Source: Saccharopolyspora sp. NFXS83 (GTDB lineage: Bacteria; Actinomycetota; Actinomycetes; Mycobacteriales; Pseudonocardiaceae). Taken from it: a stretch of 64,000 nucleotides of DNA. The notes beneath the pieces are model-generated. The model saw only the letters and a program-made list of their open reading frames with translations, was not told the origin of the DNA and ran no database searches. The translations under genes and the position numbers were made by a program. Shown piece after piece: positions 17,090 through 25,592 of the stretch (positions are counted from its first letter, which is position 1; every line of letters starts with the position of its first letter). The DNA lies in NCBI RefSeq assembly GCF_026241095.1, contig NZ_JAPFGB010000023.1, forward strand, positions 30,445 to 94,444, in the 5' to 3' direction.

Positions 17090-17788
17090 ATGGACGTGGA
17101 ACTGATCGTGTTCGACTGCGACGGCGTGCTCGTAGACAGCGAACGGCTCAGCGCCGAGGTGCTGCGGGACATGGCAGCCGAACTGGGGATCGCCTTCACC
17201 TCGGGCGCGGCGCTGGAGCACCTCCGGGGACGCAAGGTCGCCGAGTGGGTGGCGGAACTGGCCGGCCTGCGCCGGGGCGGGGTGCCCGCCGACTTCACTG
17301 ACGAATTCCGCAGGCGCACGGCCGAGGCGTTCGACGCGCAGCTGGTCCCGGTACCGGGAGTGCGCGAGGTCCTCGACGTCGTGGACGTGCCCTACTGCGT
17401 CGCGTCCAGCGCTCCGCTGCACAAGATCCACCACACGCTCGGGCTCACCGGACTGCTGTCGTACTTCGGCGACCGCGTCCACAGCGCGTACGAGGTCGGT
17501 TCCTGGAAACCGGACCCGGACCTGTTCCTGCACGCCGCCCGCGACGCCGGGGTCGACCCCGCGCACTGCGTCGTCGTCGAGGACAGCGTTCCCGGCGTCC
17601 GCGCCGGAGTCGCCGCAGGCATGACCGTCCTCGGTTACGCCCCGCCCGGCAGCGGGATGGGCCCGGTGCTCGCGGAACGTGGCGCGCACCCCTTCCCCGC
17701 GATGTCCGAACTGCCGCGGTTGATCGACCGGCTGCGGAGCTCGGGAGGTCTCGTCGACGCGGTGGCGCACCCGTCCGCCGCGTCCTGA
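17090..17788 (+). CDS. HAD-superfamily sugar-phosphate phosphatase
   Basis: This 232-residue protein carries HAD motif I FDCDGVLVDSE, Ser in VASSAPLHK, Lys in SWKPDPDLFL and the acidic motif VVVEDSVPG, with an alpha-helical cap. It is related to beta-phosphoglucomutase, YieH-like 6-phosphogluconate phosphatases and the gene at 6965. The ATG at 17090 is preferred over a GTG nine bases earlier, which would sit on top of the purine-rich stretch. It leads the transaldolase-sulfotransferase series 37 bases ahead of the transaldolase. A HAD phosphatase beside a transaldolase is also seen in pathways that build long-chain sugars, such as the octose of lincosamides, so it may dephosphorylate the transaldolase product (inference). 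Confidence 0.82.
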   Translation: MDVELIVFDCDGVLVDSERLSAEVLRDMAAELGIAFTSGAALEHLRGRKVAEWVAELAGLRRGGVPADFTDEFRRRTAEAFDAQLVPVPGVREVLDVVDVPYCVASSAPLHKIHHTLGLTGLLSYFGDRVHSAYEVGSWKPDPDLFLHAARDAGVDPAHCVVVEDSVPGVRAGVAAGMTVLGYAPPGSGMGPVLAERGAHPFPAMSELPRLIDRLRSSGGLVDAVAHPSAAS

Positions 17789-17825
17789 ACGTCCTTCACC
17801 GGTACGAGAAGCGAGGTTGATCCAC

Positions 17826-19040
17826 TTGTCACGCGTTTTGGAAAAGCTGCAGCGCACCCACGACACGGCCGAGATCTGGTGGGACTCCTCACCGCTCGAC
17901 TTCCCCGCTTGGCGCGACGGGCTGCTCGCCTCCGCGCCGGACTCCGCGACCCGCGAGCGCTGGGCCGGGCGGCTCGACCGGTTCCTGGATCCCGAGGATC
18001 CGGGCAGATCGCTGGTGCGGGGGGTGACGACGAACCCGTCGCTGGTGTCGGCGAGCGTGCTCTCCGGTTCCCGCAAGTGGGCGGGGTGGTTGCGCGAAAC
18101 CGGGCTCACCGACCCTGAGGACGCGTTCAGCACCGTCTACGAGGAGGTGCTGCGCCGGGCCGCGAACCACATGCGACCGCAGTGGGACGCCACCGAGGGC
18201 CGCTACGGCTGGGTCTCCGGCCAGCTCGACCCGCGGGTGATGTTCCAGGCACAGCGGATGCGGGAGCAGGGCAGGAGGTTCGCCGCGATCGCGCCGAACC
18301 TGATGGTGAAGGTGCCCGGCACCGCGCAGGGCTACCAGGTGGTCCGCGACCTGGTAGCCGAAGGCATCTCGATCAACGGGACGTTGTCGTACACGGTGCC
18401 GCAGTTCGCGGCCTGCGTGCGAGCGGTCGAGGACGGGTTGGTCGAAGCACGGGCCGCAGGCCGAGACCTCTCCCGGTGGCGCGCGGTGTTCACGCACATG
18501 ATCGGCCGGTTCGGCGCGAACGTCGACCTGCAGCTGGAGGCCGCCGCGCGGGGCATCACCTTGGAGACCCGCGACCTGCGGTGGGCGGAACTGGCGATCC
18601 TCAAGCGGATCCACTCGATGATCCGGCAGCGCGGGCTCCCGATCAAGCTGCTGCTGTCGAGCCTGCAGACCGACGATCCCGCCGACGGCTGGCTCAGCGC
18701 TCACCTGGAGCAGAGCGCGGGTGCGGACATCGCCTACACCTGCAAGCCGTCGTTCATCGCGGAACTCCTCCGCCGCGAGGACGAGTTCGGCGAGTTCCGC
18801 CCCGGTGCCATCGACGACGAGGTGCCCGACGACGTGCTGCGCAAGCTCGACCGGCTCCCGTCGTTCCGCGACGCCTACGCCGTCAACGGCATGGCACCCG
18901 CGGAGTTCGGGCAGTACGGCTGCTTCATCTCCACCTACGCCGAGGTGATGCAGAACAACCGGGCGCTGCTGGACTTCGCCGCCCGCCAGGCGCACCAGGG
19001 AGACCGGCACCGGACGCCGCTGCTGGCGGCCTCCAGCTGA
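17826..19040 (+). CDS. Transaldolase-family enzyme
   Basis: This 404-residue protein has the transaldolase motifs GVTTNPSLV, LMVKVPGT (with the candidate Schiff-base lysine), SINGTLSYTVPQ and a phosphate-binding IKLLLSSL segment. Transaldolases move a dihydroxyacetone unit between sugar phosphates. At 404 residues it is longer than TalB-type enzymes and carries unusual acidic N- and C-terminal stretches, so it is probably not the housekeeping pentose-phosphate copy. The TTG at 17826 fits the upstream GCGAGG better than the TTG at 17817. It sits between a HAD phosphatase and a sulfotransferase, which points to a dedicated biosynthetic role in making a sugar skeleton. Confidence 0.85.
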   Translation: MSRVLEKLQRTHDTAEIWWDSSPLDFPAWRDGLLASAPDSATRERWAGRLDRFLDPEDPGRSLVRGVTTNPSLVSASVLSGSRKWAGWLRETGLTDPEDAFSTVYEEVLRRAANHMRPQWDATEGRYGWVSGQLDPRVMFQAQRMREQGRRFAAIAPNLMVKVPGTAQGYQVVRDLVAEGISINGTLSYTVPQFAACVRAVEDGLVEARAAGRDLSRWRAVFTHMIGRFGANVDLQLEAAARGITLETRDLRWAELAILKRIHSMIRQRGLPIKLLLSSLQTDDPADGWLSAHLEQSAGADIAYTCKPSFIAELLRREDEFGEFRPGAIDDEVPDDVLRKLDRLPSFRDAYAVNGMAPAEFGQYGCFISTYAEVMQNNRALLDFAARQAHQGDRHRTPLLAASS

Positions 19041-19078
19041 CCGTCCAGGGATCACGACTACGCAAGGGAAAGAGGAAC

Positions 19079-19876
19079 ATGCACCGGTCCATCACGTTGT
19101 GGAGCCATCCCCGTTCGATGTCGACGGCGCTGGAGCGCTCCTTCATCGAACGCGGGGACTTCACGGTCTTCCACGAGGAGTTCGCCTACCTGTTCTTCGT
19201 GCACGAGCAGCGCGCCGACATCCCGCACAAGAACCCCGACCCCGACCACCCGATGACCTATCCGGACATCCGGGACCGCATGCGCGCCGCGCGCCGCGAG
19301 GCCCCGGTGTTCCACAAGGACTTCCCCTACCACGCCTTGGAGGAATTGCTGGCCGACCCGGAGTTCCTGCTGGGGCAGACCAACACCTTCCTCATCCGCG
19401 ACCCCGCGGAGGCCGTGCTCTCGCACGCCACCGTGCACCCCGGTCTCACCCGCGAGGTGCTCGGCTACGAGCAGCTGGCCCGGCTGTTCGACGAGGTCCG
19501 CGAGCTGACCGGCGAGGTCCCGGCGCTGATCAACGCCGCCGACCTGGCCACCGACCCCCAAGGCACGCTCGCCGCCTACTGCGCCGCGATCGGGCTCGAT
19601 TTCCGCGCAGAGGCGCTGAACTGGTCCTCCGGCGAGGCGCCGGAGTGGAAGACGTGGAGCGGCTGGCACGACGACGTGGCGGCCAGCAGCGGTTTTGCGA
19701 AACCCGCGCGCAACTACCGGTTCTCGCTGGCCGACGAGCCGCGGCTGCGGGAGTTCGTGGACCACTGCCAGCCCTACTACGACCACCTCGACCGGTTCCG
19801 GATCCACCCCGCGCCGCGCGGCGCGTTCGACATCCCCGAACAGGCGGGGCGGCCCGAGATGGAGACGACGCCATGA
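19079..19876 (+). CDS. PAPS-dependent sulfotransferase family protein
   Basis: This 265-residue protein has both PAPS signatures. The 5'-phosphosulfate loop near the N-terminus is SHPRSMSTALERSF at about residues 9-22. The 3'-phosphate motif is FLIRDPAEAVLSHA around residue 105. It should transfer a sulfuryl group from PAPS to a hydroxyl or amine of a small molecule. AAGAGGA lies five bases before the ATG at 19079. The last codons overlap the SDR start (ATGA). The complete PAPS-making set cysC-cysD-cysN is encoded 4 kb downstream on the same strand, so donor supply and transfer are genetically linked. The acceptor is unknown. Confidence 0.87.
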   Translation: MHRSITLWSHPRSMSTALERSFIERGDFTVFHEEFAYLFFVHEQRADIPHKNPDPDHPMTYPDIRDRMRAARREAPVFHKDFPYHALEELLADPEFLLGQTNTFLIRDPAEAVLSHATVHPGLTREVLGYEQLARLFDEVRELTGEVPALINAADLATDPQGTLAAYCAAIGLDFRAEALNWSSGEAPEWKTWSGWHDDVAASSGFAKPARNYRFSLADEPRLREFVDHCQPYYDHLDRFRIHPAPRGAFDIPEQAGRPEMETTP

Positions 19877-20604
19877 GCATCGAGAAGGTCATCATCACCG
19901 GCGGCGCCAACGGCGTCGGACGTGCCCTGGTGCGGCGCTGCCTCGACGACGGCCAGACCGTGATCGCGGGCGACATCGACGAACCCGGCCTCAAGGCCCT
20001 CGCCGACGAGCACGCGGGCCGGCCGCTGGAGGTGCACACCGTCGACGTCGGCGCGCACGAGTCCTGCGACGCGTTCCTGGACGTGGTGCTCGCCGCGCAC
20101 CCCGAGGTGACCGGCCTGGTGAACAACGCCGGGCTCTACCTGGGGCAGCCGGTGCAGCAGTACGACGACGCCACGATCGACCGGGTCATCGACGTCAACG
20201 TGAAGGGGCCGGTGTGGCTCTCGCGCCGGTTCGCCGGGCACGTCATCGCCGAGGGTCGCCGCGGCGCCATCGTCAACCTCGCCTCGGTGGCAGGTGAGGT
20301 CGGCAGCTCCGATGCGCTCTACGGCACGGTGAAGGCCGGTGTGATCGGCCTGACCAAGTCGAACGCGATGAACTTCGCCCCGCACCTGCGGGTGAACGTG
20401 GTCTCGCCGGGCCTGATCATCCGGACGGCCATCGCCGACCGGATCCCGGACTACCGCTACGCCGAGTACAAGCGCCAGGAGCAGCTCGACGGCGACATCA
20501 CGCCCGAAGCGGTGGCCGACGTGTGCGCCTACCTCCTCAGCGACCGGTCCGCGCTGATGACCGGAGCAGTCCTCCGCGCCGACAACGGCTGCTACCCGCG
20601 CTGA
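19873..20604 (+). CDS. Short-chain dehydrogenase/reductase (SDR)
   Basis: This 243-residue classical SDR has the cofactor motif ITGGANGVGRAL, the structural LVNNAG, a catalytic Ser in VNLASVAGE and YGTVKAG in the YxxxK position. The aspartate after beta-2 (AGDIDEPG) suggests NAD over NADP. It overlaps the sulfotransferase stop by four bases and is surely co-translated with it. It probably oxidises or reduces a hydroxyl or keto group on the sulfated sugar-derived product or its precursor. A 13-bp hairpin follows its stop. Confidence 0.87.
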   Translation: MSIEKVIITGGANGVGRALVRRCLDDGQTVIAGDIDEPGLKALADEHAGRPLEVHTVDVGAHESCDAFLDVVLAAHPEVTGLVNNAGLYLGQPVQQYDDATIDRVIDVNVKGPVWLSRRFAGHVIAEGRRGAIVNLASVAGEVGSSDALYGTVKAGVIGLTKSNAMNFAPHLRVNVVSPGLIIRTAIADRIPDYRYAEYKRQEQLDGDITPEAVADVCAYLLSDRSALMTGAVLRADNGCYPR

Positions 20605-20688
20605 GGAGCCTTCGCGGGCGGTTCGGGCAGCGGCTCCGCCGCTGGCGAGACACCGATCGACTCCGTTGCGCGAAGACTTCCGAGCGGA

Positions 20689-20721
20689 ACTCCGCCGCCC
20701 GTCCCGCGCGGGCGGCGGAGT
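20689..20721 (+). terminator. Strong GC hairpin between SDR and oxidoreductase genes
   Basis: ACTCCGCCGCCCG (20689-20701) and CGGGCGGCGGAGT (20709-20721) are perfect reverse complements around a seven-base loop. There is no T-run, so full intrinsic termination is doubtful. Attenuation or protection of the upstream mRNA is equally possible. The 159-base gap it sits in is the largest break within the series from 19079 to 24067. Confidence 0.6.
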
Positions 20722-20763
20722 CCCCGCGCCGAATCCGTCCCGCATTCCCTCCGAGGAGGACGC

Positions 20764-21909
20764 ATGAACGACCGATCCGCATCGGACAAGCCGCTGATCA
20801 TGTTGGTGGGCATGGGAGATCTGTCCTCCCGGGTGCTCACGATGCTGCTGAACGACCCGGCGACCTCGCGCCTCGTCGTGGCCGGACGCGACGTCGAGGC
20901 GATCCGGCGCCGGGCGAACCTCGCCCGCTTCACCGCCGCCAACCTGGGCGTGCACGGCACCGTCGACGCCGTTCACGTCGACCTGCACGACGTGGACGCC
21001 ACCGCGGAGACGCTGGCCCGGGTGCGCCCGGACATCGTGTTCATGGGCGCCTCGTTGCAGTCGTGGCGCATCATCACCGGCCTGCCGCCCGCCGTGTTCG
21101 ACGAGCTGGACCAGGCCCAGTTCGGTCCGTGGCTGCCGATGCACCTCACCCTCAACCACCTGCTGATGCGAGCGGTCCAGAGCTCCGGCGCGCAGCCGGT
21201 CGTCGTCAACGCAGCGTTCCCGGACGCGGTGGGGCCGGTGCTCGATGCGGTGGGGCTCGCCCCGACGGTCGGCGTCGGCAACGTCGCCAACATCATCCCG
21301 GCGCTGACGTTCGGGTTCGCCGACGAGCTCGGCGTGGACCCGGCGGCGGTGCGGCTGCGGCTGGTCGCCCAGCACTACTTCAGCCACTACGTTCCGCGCG
21401 CCGGCGACGCGGGCGGCGGTTCCTACCACCTCGACGTGGAGGTCGACGGACGAGCCCCGAGCAGGGACGTGCCGCACACCGACGTGTTCGGGCAGCTCAA
21501 CGGCAGGCTCAAGCGCCTCGGCGGGGTGGACGGCCAGCTGCTCACGGCGTCCTCGGCGGTGCGGGTGCTCACCGGCATCGCCACCGACAGCGGGATCCAC
21601 GCCCACGCCCCGGCACCGGGCGGTCTGCCCGGTGGTTACCCGGTCCGGGTGGGCCGCCACGGCGCGACCCTCGACCTGCCCGCCGGACTGCAGCGAGCCG
21701 AGGCCGTCCGGATCAACGAGCGCTGCCAGGCCGCCGACGGCATCGAGCACATCGACGCCGACGGCACCGTGACCTTCACCGAACCCGAGATGTCGATCAT
21801 GCGGCGGTTGCTCGGCTACGAGTGCAAAACCATGAAGCTCGCCGACAGCGCGGACCACGCCGACGAGCTCGCCGCCAAGTACCGGGCGTTCGCCGCGGTG
21901 CACGCGTGA
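20764..21909 (+). CDS. NAD(P)-binding oxidoreductase of unknown specificity
   Basis: This 381-residue protein starts with a Rossmann-like segment (LIMLVGMGDLSSRVL) and VVAGRDVEAIRRR after beta-2, where an Arg suggests NADP. A later VGVGNVANIIPAL resembles dehydrogenase substrate-domain turns. The fold recalls saccharopine dehydrogenase-like and malate dehydrogenase-like enzymes, but no catalytic set is clear. CCGAGGAGG lies a few bases before the ATG. It lies between the SDR and the N-methyltransferase, 46 bases from the latter. A role as an amino-acid-type or imine-forming dehydrogenase, making the amine that is later methylated, is an attractive guess but not shown. Confidence 0.65.
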   Translation: MNDRSASDKPLIMLVGMGDLSSRVLTMLLNDPATSRLVVAGRDVEAIRRRANLARFTAANLGVHGTVDAVHVDLHDVDATAETLARVRPDIVFMGASLQSWRIITGLPPAVFDELDQAQFGPWLPMHLTLNHLLMRAVQSSGAQPVVVNAAFPDAVGPVLDAVGLAPTVGVGNVANIIPALTFGFADELGVDPAAVRLRLVAQHYFSHYVPRAGDAGGGSYHLDVEVDGRAPSRDVPHTDVFGQLNGRLKRLGGVDGQLLTASSAVRVLTGIATDSGIHAHAPAPGGLPGGYPVRVGRHGATLDLPAGLQRAEAVRINERCQAADGIEHIDADGTVTFTEPEMSIMRRLLGYECKTMKLADSADHADELAAKYRAFAAVHA

Positions 21910-21955
21910 CCGGGCCCGCCCGACCTCTCGTCCACTCCCAGCTCCGGAGGACATC

Positions 21956-22726
21956 ATGACCGCACGCGCGACCACGCCCGAACCCGCCGTCGAAGACGGT
22001 GCGGGCCAGTACGTCCAATCCCTCGTGGACCACTGGGACGAGCTCATCGACTGGGAGCAGCGCAAAGCCGGTGAAGGCGGGTTCTTCGACTCGCTGCTGT
22101 CCCGCGCCGGTGCCCGCCGGGTGCTCGACGCGGCGGCCGGGACCGGCTTCCACTCGGTCACCCTCGCCGAAGCCGGCTACGACGTCACCGCCACCGACGG
22201 CAGCCAGGCGATGATCGACCGCGCCGCGAGCAACGCGCGATCCCGCGGCGTGCGGCTGCCGACGATCCGCAGCGACTGGAACGACCTGCACGACACCGTC
22301 GACGGCCGCTTCGACGCCGTGCTGTGCCTGGGCAGTTCGTTCCCGCACCTGTTCGACCCGGCGGAGCGCGCCGCAGTGCTCCGCGAGTTCCACGACGCCC
22401 TCGAACCCGGGGGAGTGCTCGTCCTCGACCACCGCAACTTCGACGCGATCCGGGCGCACCGCTACCGCAGCAGCGGCAACTACTACTACTGCGGCGACGG
22501 GGTGCAGGTGTCGGTGGCCCACGTCGACTCCGAGCGATGCCGGTTCCGCTACGAGTTCGCCGGGCGGGTGACCCACCACCTGGAGGTGTACCCGGTGCTC
22601 GCCGACGAACTCGCGGACCTCTTGCGCGAAGCCGGATTCGACTCCGTCGAGCGGTTCGGCGACTTCCACGCCGAGTACGACCCGTACGCGGCCGACTTCA
22701 TCATCCAAGTCGCCCGCAAGGCCTAA
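21956..22726 (+). CDS. Class I SAM-dependent N-methyltransferase, glycine/sarcosine type
   Basis: This 256-residue protein closely follows the pattern of glycine N-methyltransferases. WDELIDWE is followed by motif I VLDAAAGTGFHSVTL, an acidic motif II (VTATDGSQAM), CLGSSFPHLFD, the LDHRNFDAI strand and NYYYCGDGV. Enzymes of this group methylate small amines such as glycine, sarcosine or dimethylglycine. The source of specificity is not readable. The ATG at 21956 follows CCGGAGGAC. The stop is 12 bases from the MFS start. In this cluster the substrate is more likely an amino group on the pathway intermediate than free glycine, but betaine-type osmolyte synthesis cannot be excluded. Confidence 0.85.
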   Translation: MTARATTPEPAVEDGAGQYVQSLVDHWDELIDWEQRKAGEGGFFDSLLSRAGARRVLDAAAGTGFHSVTLAEAGYDVTATDGSQAMIDRAASNARSRGVRLPTIRSDWNDLHDTVDGRFDAVLCLGSSFPHLFDPAERAAVLREFHDALEPGGVLVLDHRNFDAIRAHRYRSSGNYYYCGDGVQVSVAHVDSERCRFRYEFAGRVTHHLEVYPVLADELADLLREAGFDSVERFGDFHAEYDPYAADFIIQVARKA

Positions 22727-22738
22727 AAGGATCACCTC

Positions 22739-24067
22739 ATGAACGCATCAACGCACCATGTGCGCACGCAGCGCAGCCCGCTGATCGGCTTCGTCGTCAC
22801 GGTGCTGCTGACGAGCTTCGTCGCCGCGACCTACGGTTTCGGCTTCTACCTGTTCTCGCAGATCGTGACGGACATGCGTCTCGACCTGGGGTTCGGCTTC
22901 ACCGCGGTCGGCACCATCACGGCCGCCGGTCAGCTCGGGTTCCTGGTGTTCGCCCTGTTGGGGACGTGGCTGTCCACCCGCATCGGTGGCGGCCAGATGA
23001 CGCTGGGCTCGGCGATCCTGTGCGGGCTGTGCCTGCTACTGGTCCCGGTCACCGACAACATCGTGGTGATCGGCGTGCTGCTGACCATCCTCGGCGGCAC
23101 CGCCGCGTCGGTGTACGTGCCGCTCGTCGAGATCGTCGGGCGCATCATCGACTACAAGCACCGCGGCAAGGTGCTCGGGCTCATCTCCAGCGGCACCAGC
23201 TACGGCGTGTTCGTCAACAGCATGCTGGTGCCGTCGTTCGTCAGCGACGACAACTGGCGCGGGCTCTGGTACTCCGTCGGATTCGGCACGCTCATGGTCA
23301 CCGCGGTCGCCGCGTTCACCTTCTGGCGGATCGGCATCCTGTCCAATGCGGACACGACGGCCCCCACCGGCGGCGCGGCGCCCGACAGCGCCAAGGCCGG
23401 CTGGAAGATGGTGCTGGTCCGCTGGGTCGTGATCGTCTGGGTGATGAAGTTCCTCAACGGCTTCGCGTCCATGCCGTTCCAGAACTACTTCTCCCCGTAC
23501 CTGCGGGAAGATCTGGGCTTCGACATCGAGTTCGCCTCCTACGCCTGGGGTGTCATCGGAGTCGTCGGCATGGTCGCCGGGTTCGCGGTCGGCTGGCTCT
23601 CGGACAAGATCGGCGTTCGTGCCGCGCTCGTCCTGTGCTACTCGTGCTTCTTCATCGCCGCCGCGCTGCTCGTCGTGGCGCCGGTGGGCGTGCTGCCGAT
23701 CGTGTCCGGAGTGCTGTTCGGGCTCGCCTTCTACCCGATCTACGGCCTGGTTCCCGCCTACGTGGCCAAGACCGCCAGCGGGGCCGCGGCGACCATCATC
23801 TTCGGCGTCACCAACGTCACCCAAGGCGTCGGCGGCATCGCGGGCAACTACCTGGCCGGTGCGCTGAAGAACCTCACCGGCGGATTCATGTGGTACTACG
23901 TCGTGATCGCCGTGACGACCGTGGTCCTCGGAATCCTCACCCTCCAGCTCCCGCGCGAAGGATCCGTCGCCGGCGGACCCGATCAGGACGCGCCGGACCC
24001 CACTCCCGAAGCCGCCGACCCGGCGCCCGTTGCGGCGGCCCGTCCGATCACGGAGGTAGTGCGATGA
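22739..24067 (+). CDS. MFS transporter
   Basis: This 442-residue protein has about twelve hydrophobic segments in two halves and a central soluble loop with several Ala, Pro and Lys (near residues 205-220). The C-terminus is a Pro/Ala/Asp-rich cytoplasmic tail of about 35 residues. Motif A-like GWLSDKIGVRAA is present after the fourth helix of the second half. Its stop overlaps the cysC start. Given its position between the methyltransferase and the PAPS genes, it is the natural candidate for export of the finished product. Uptake of a precursor or of sulfate esters is possible. Confidence 0.85.
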   Translation: MNASTHHVRTQRSPLIGFVVTVLLTSFVAATYGFGFYLFSQIVTDMRLDLGFGFTAVGTITAAGQLGFLVFALLGTWLSTRIGGGQMTLGSAILCGLCLLLVPVTDNIVVIGVLLTILGGTAASVYVPLVEIVGRIIDYKHRGKVLGLISSGTSYGVFVNSMLVPSFVSDDNWRGLWYSVGFGTLMVTAVAAFTFWRIGILSNADTTAPTGGAAPDSAKAGWKMVLVRWVVIVWVMKFLNGFASMPFQNYFSPYLREDLGFDIEFASYAWGVIGVVGMVAGFAVGWLSDKIGVRAALVLCYSCFFIAAALLVVAPVGVLPIVSGVLFGLAFYPIYGLVPAYVAKTASGAAATIIFGVTNVTQGVGGIAGNYLAGALKNLTGGFMWYYVVIAVTTVVLGILTLQLPREGSVAGGPDQDAPDPTPEAADPAPVAAARPITEVVR

Positions 24068-24657
24068 CCCTTGCTCCGAGTTCCCCTTCGCCCACCACGA
24101 CCGGAACCCGTTGGTGCACCTGCCGTCCCGGCGCGACGGTGTGGCTGACCGGCCTGCCCAGCGCGGGCAAGACCACCCTCGCCCTCGCCCTGTCCGCGGT
24201 GCTGCGCGAGGAGGGCCGCCGCGTCGAGGTGCTCGACGGCGACGTCATGCGCTCGACGCTGTCGGCGGGCCTGGGCTTCTCCCGCGAGGACCGCGAAGCC
24301 AACGTCGCGCGGATCGGCCTCATGGCGGAAGTCCTGTCCCGCAACGGAGTGCTCACCCTCGTCCCGGTGATCGCCCCGTTCGCCGAGAGCCGTGCCGCGG
24401 TGCGCGAGCGCCACGACCGCAGCGCCACGAACTTCCTCGAAGTGCACGTCGCCACGTCGGTGCAGCTGTGCGAGGCCCGTGACGTGAAAGGCCTCTACGC
24501 CAAGCACAAGGCGGGCCGGCTCACCGGGCTCACCGGGGTCGACGCGCCCTACGAAGCGCCGGCGCGGCCGGACCTGCGGATCGAGACCGACGCGCACAGC
24601 GTCGAGGAATCCGTGGTGAGCCTGCGGGCGCTGCTGTTCCAGAGGGGGTTGGCATGA
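24064..24657 (+). CDS. cysC: Adenylylsulfate (APS) kinase
   Basis: This 197-residue kinase has the P-loop GLPSAGKT at residues 30-37 and the APS kinase hallmarks DGDVMRSTLSAGLGFSRED, LVPVIAPFAESR and DVKGLYAKHKAG. It phosphorylates APS to PAPS, the sulfuryl donor. It is stand-alone and not fused to cysN. It overlaps both the MFS gene and cysD (ATGA at each junction). In an assimilatory operon one would expect PAPS/APS reductase and sulfite reductase nearby; neither is here, so the PAPS is probably meant for the sulfotransferase at 19079. Confidence 0.93.
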   Translation: MTLAPSSPSPTTTGTRWCTCRPGATVWLTGLPSAGKTTLALALSAVLREEGRRVEVLDGDVMRSTLSAGLGFSREDREANVARIGLMAEVLSRNGVLTLVPVIAPFAESRAAVRERHDRSATNFLEVHVATSVQLCEARDVKGLYAKHKAGRLTGLTGVDAPYEAPARPDLRIETDAHSVEESVVSLRALLFQRGLA

Positions 24658-25592
24658 CCACGGTGGCCGGACCGATCACCGACATCGCCGAACTCGCGGG
24701 CGGCCTGTCGCACCTCGACGTCCTCGAATCCGAAGGCGTGCACATCATCCGGGAGGTCGTGGGGGAGTTCGAACGACCCGTGCTGCTGTTCTCCGGCGGC
24801 AAGGACTCCATCGTGATGCTGCACCTGGCGCTGAAGGCGTTCGCCCCCGCACCCGTCCCGTTCGCGCTGCTGCACGTCGATACCGGGCACAACTTCCCGG
24901 AGGTGCTCGAACACCGGGACCGCACCGCCGCGCGGCACGGGCTGCGGCTGCACGTGGCGTCCGTGCAGGAGTTCATCGACCAGGGGAGGCTGCGCGAACG
25001 TCCCGACGGCACCCGCAACCCGCTGCAGACCGAACCGCTGCTCGACGCGATCCGCACCGGCCGGTTCGACGCCGTGTTCGGCGGCGGGCGGCGCGACGAG
25101 GAGAAGGCGCGCGCCAAGGAACGCGTGTTCTCGTTGCGCGACGAGTTCGGCGGCTGGGACCCGCGCAGGCAGCGGCCCGAGCTGTGGCAGCTCTACAACG
25201 GCAGGCACGCCCCCGGCGAGCACGTGCGGGTGTTCCCGCTGAGCAACTGGACCGAACTCGACGTGTGGCAGTACATCGAGCGGGAGCGCATCGAACTGCC
25301 CGAGATCTACTTCGCGCACGACCGGGAGGTGTTCTCCCGCGCGGGGATGTGGCTGGCGCCCGGCGAATGGGGCGGGCCGCGCGAGGACGAGCGGCTGGTG
25401 AGCCGGACCGTGCGCTACCGCACCGTCGGGGACATGTCCTGCACCGGCGCCGTCGAATCGGAGGCGGACACGGTGCCCAAGGTGATCTCCGAGATCGTCG
25501 AGTCCCGGATGACCGAGCGCGGTTCCTCCCGCGCCGACGACAAGCTGTCCGAATCCGCCATGGAAGACCGCAAACGTGAGGGGTACTTCTGA
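24654..25592 (+). CDS. cysD: Sulfate adenylyltransferase subunit 2
   Basis: This 312-residue protein of the ATP pyrophosphatase superfamily has the PP-loop SGGKDS at about residues 47-52. It also has the CysD-typical FGGGRRDEEKARAKER and the C-terminal VSRTVRYRTVGDMSCTGAV. With CysN it forms APS from ATP and sulfate, driven by GTP hydrolysis. It starts within the end of cysC and its TGA overlaps the cysN ATG. The length is normal. No truncation or missing motif is seen. Confidence 0.95.
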   Translation: MTTVAGPITDIAELAGGLSHLDVLESEGVHIIREVVGEFERPVLLFSGGKDSIVMLHLALKAFAPAPVPFALLHVDTGHNFPEVLEHRDRTAARHGLRLHVASVQEFIDQGRLRERPDGTRNPLQTEPLLDAIRTGRFDAVFGGGRRDEEKARAKERVFSLRDEFGGWDPRRQRPELWQLYNGRHAPGEHVRVFPLSNWTELDVWQYIERERIELPEIYFAHDREVFSRAGMWLAPGEWGGPREDERLVSRTVRYRTVGDMSCTGAVESEADTVPKVISEIVESRMTERGSSRADDKLSESAMEDRKREGYF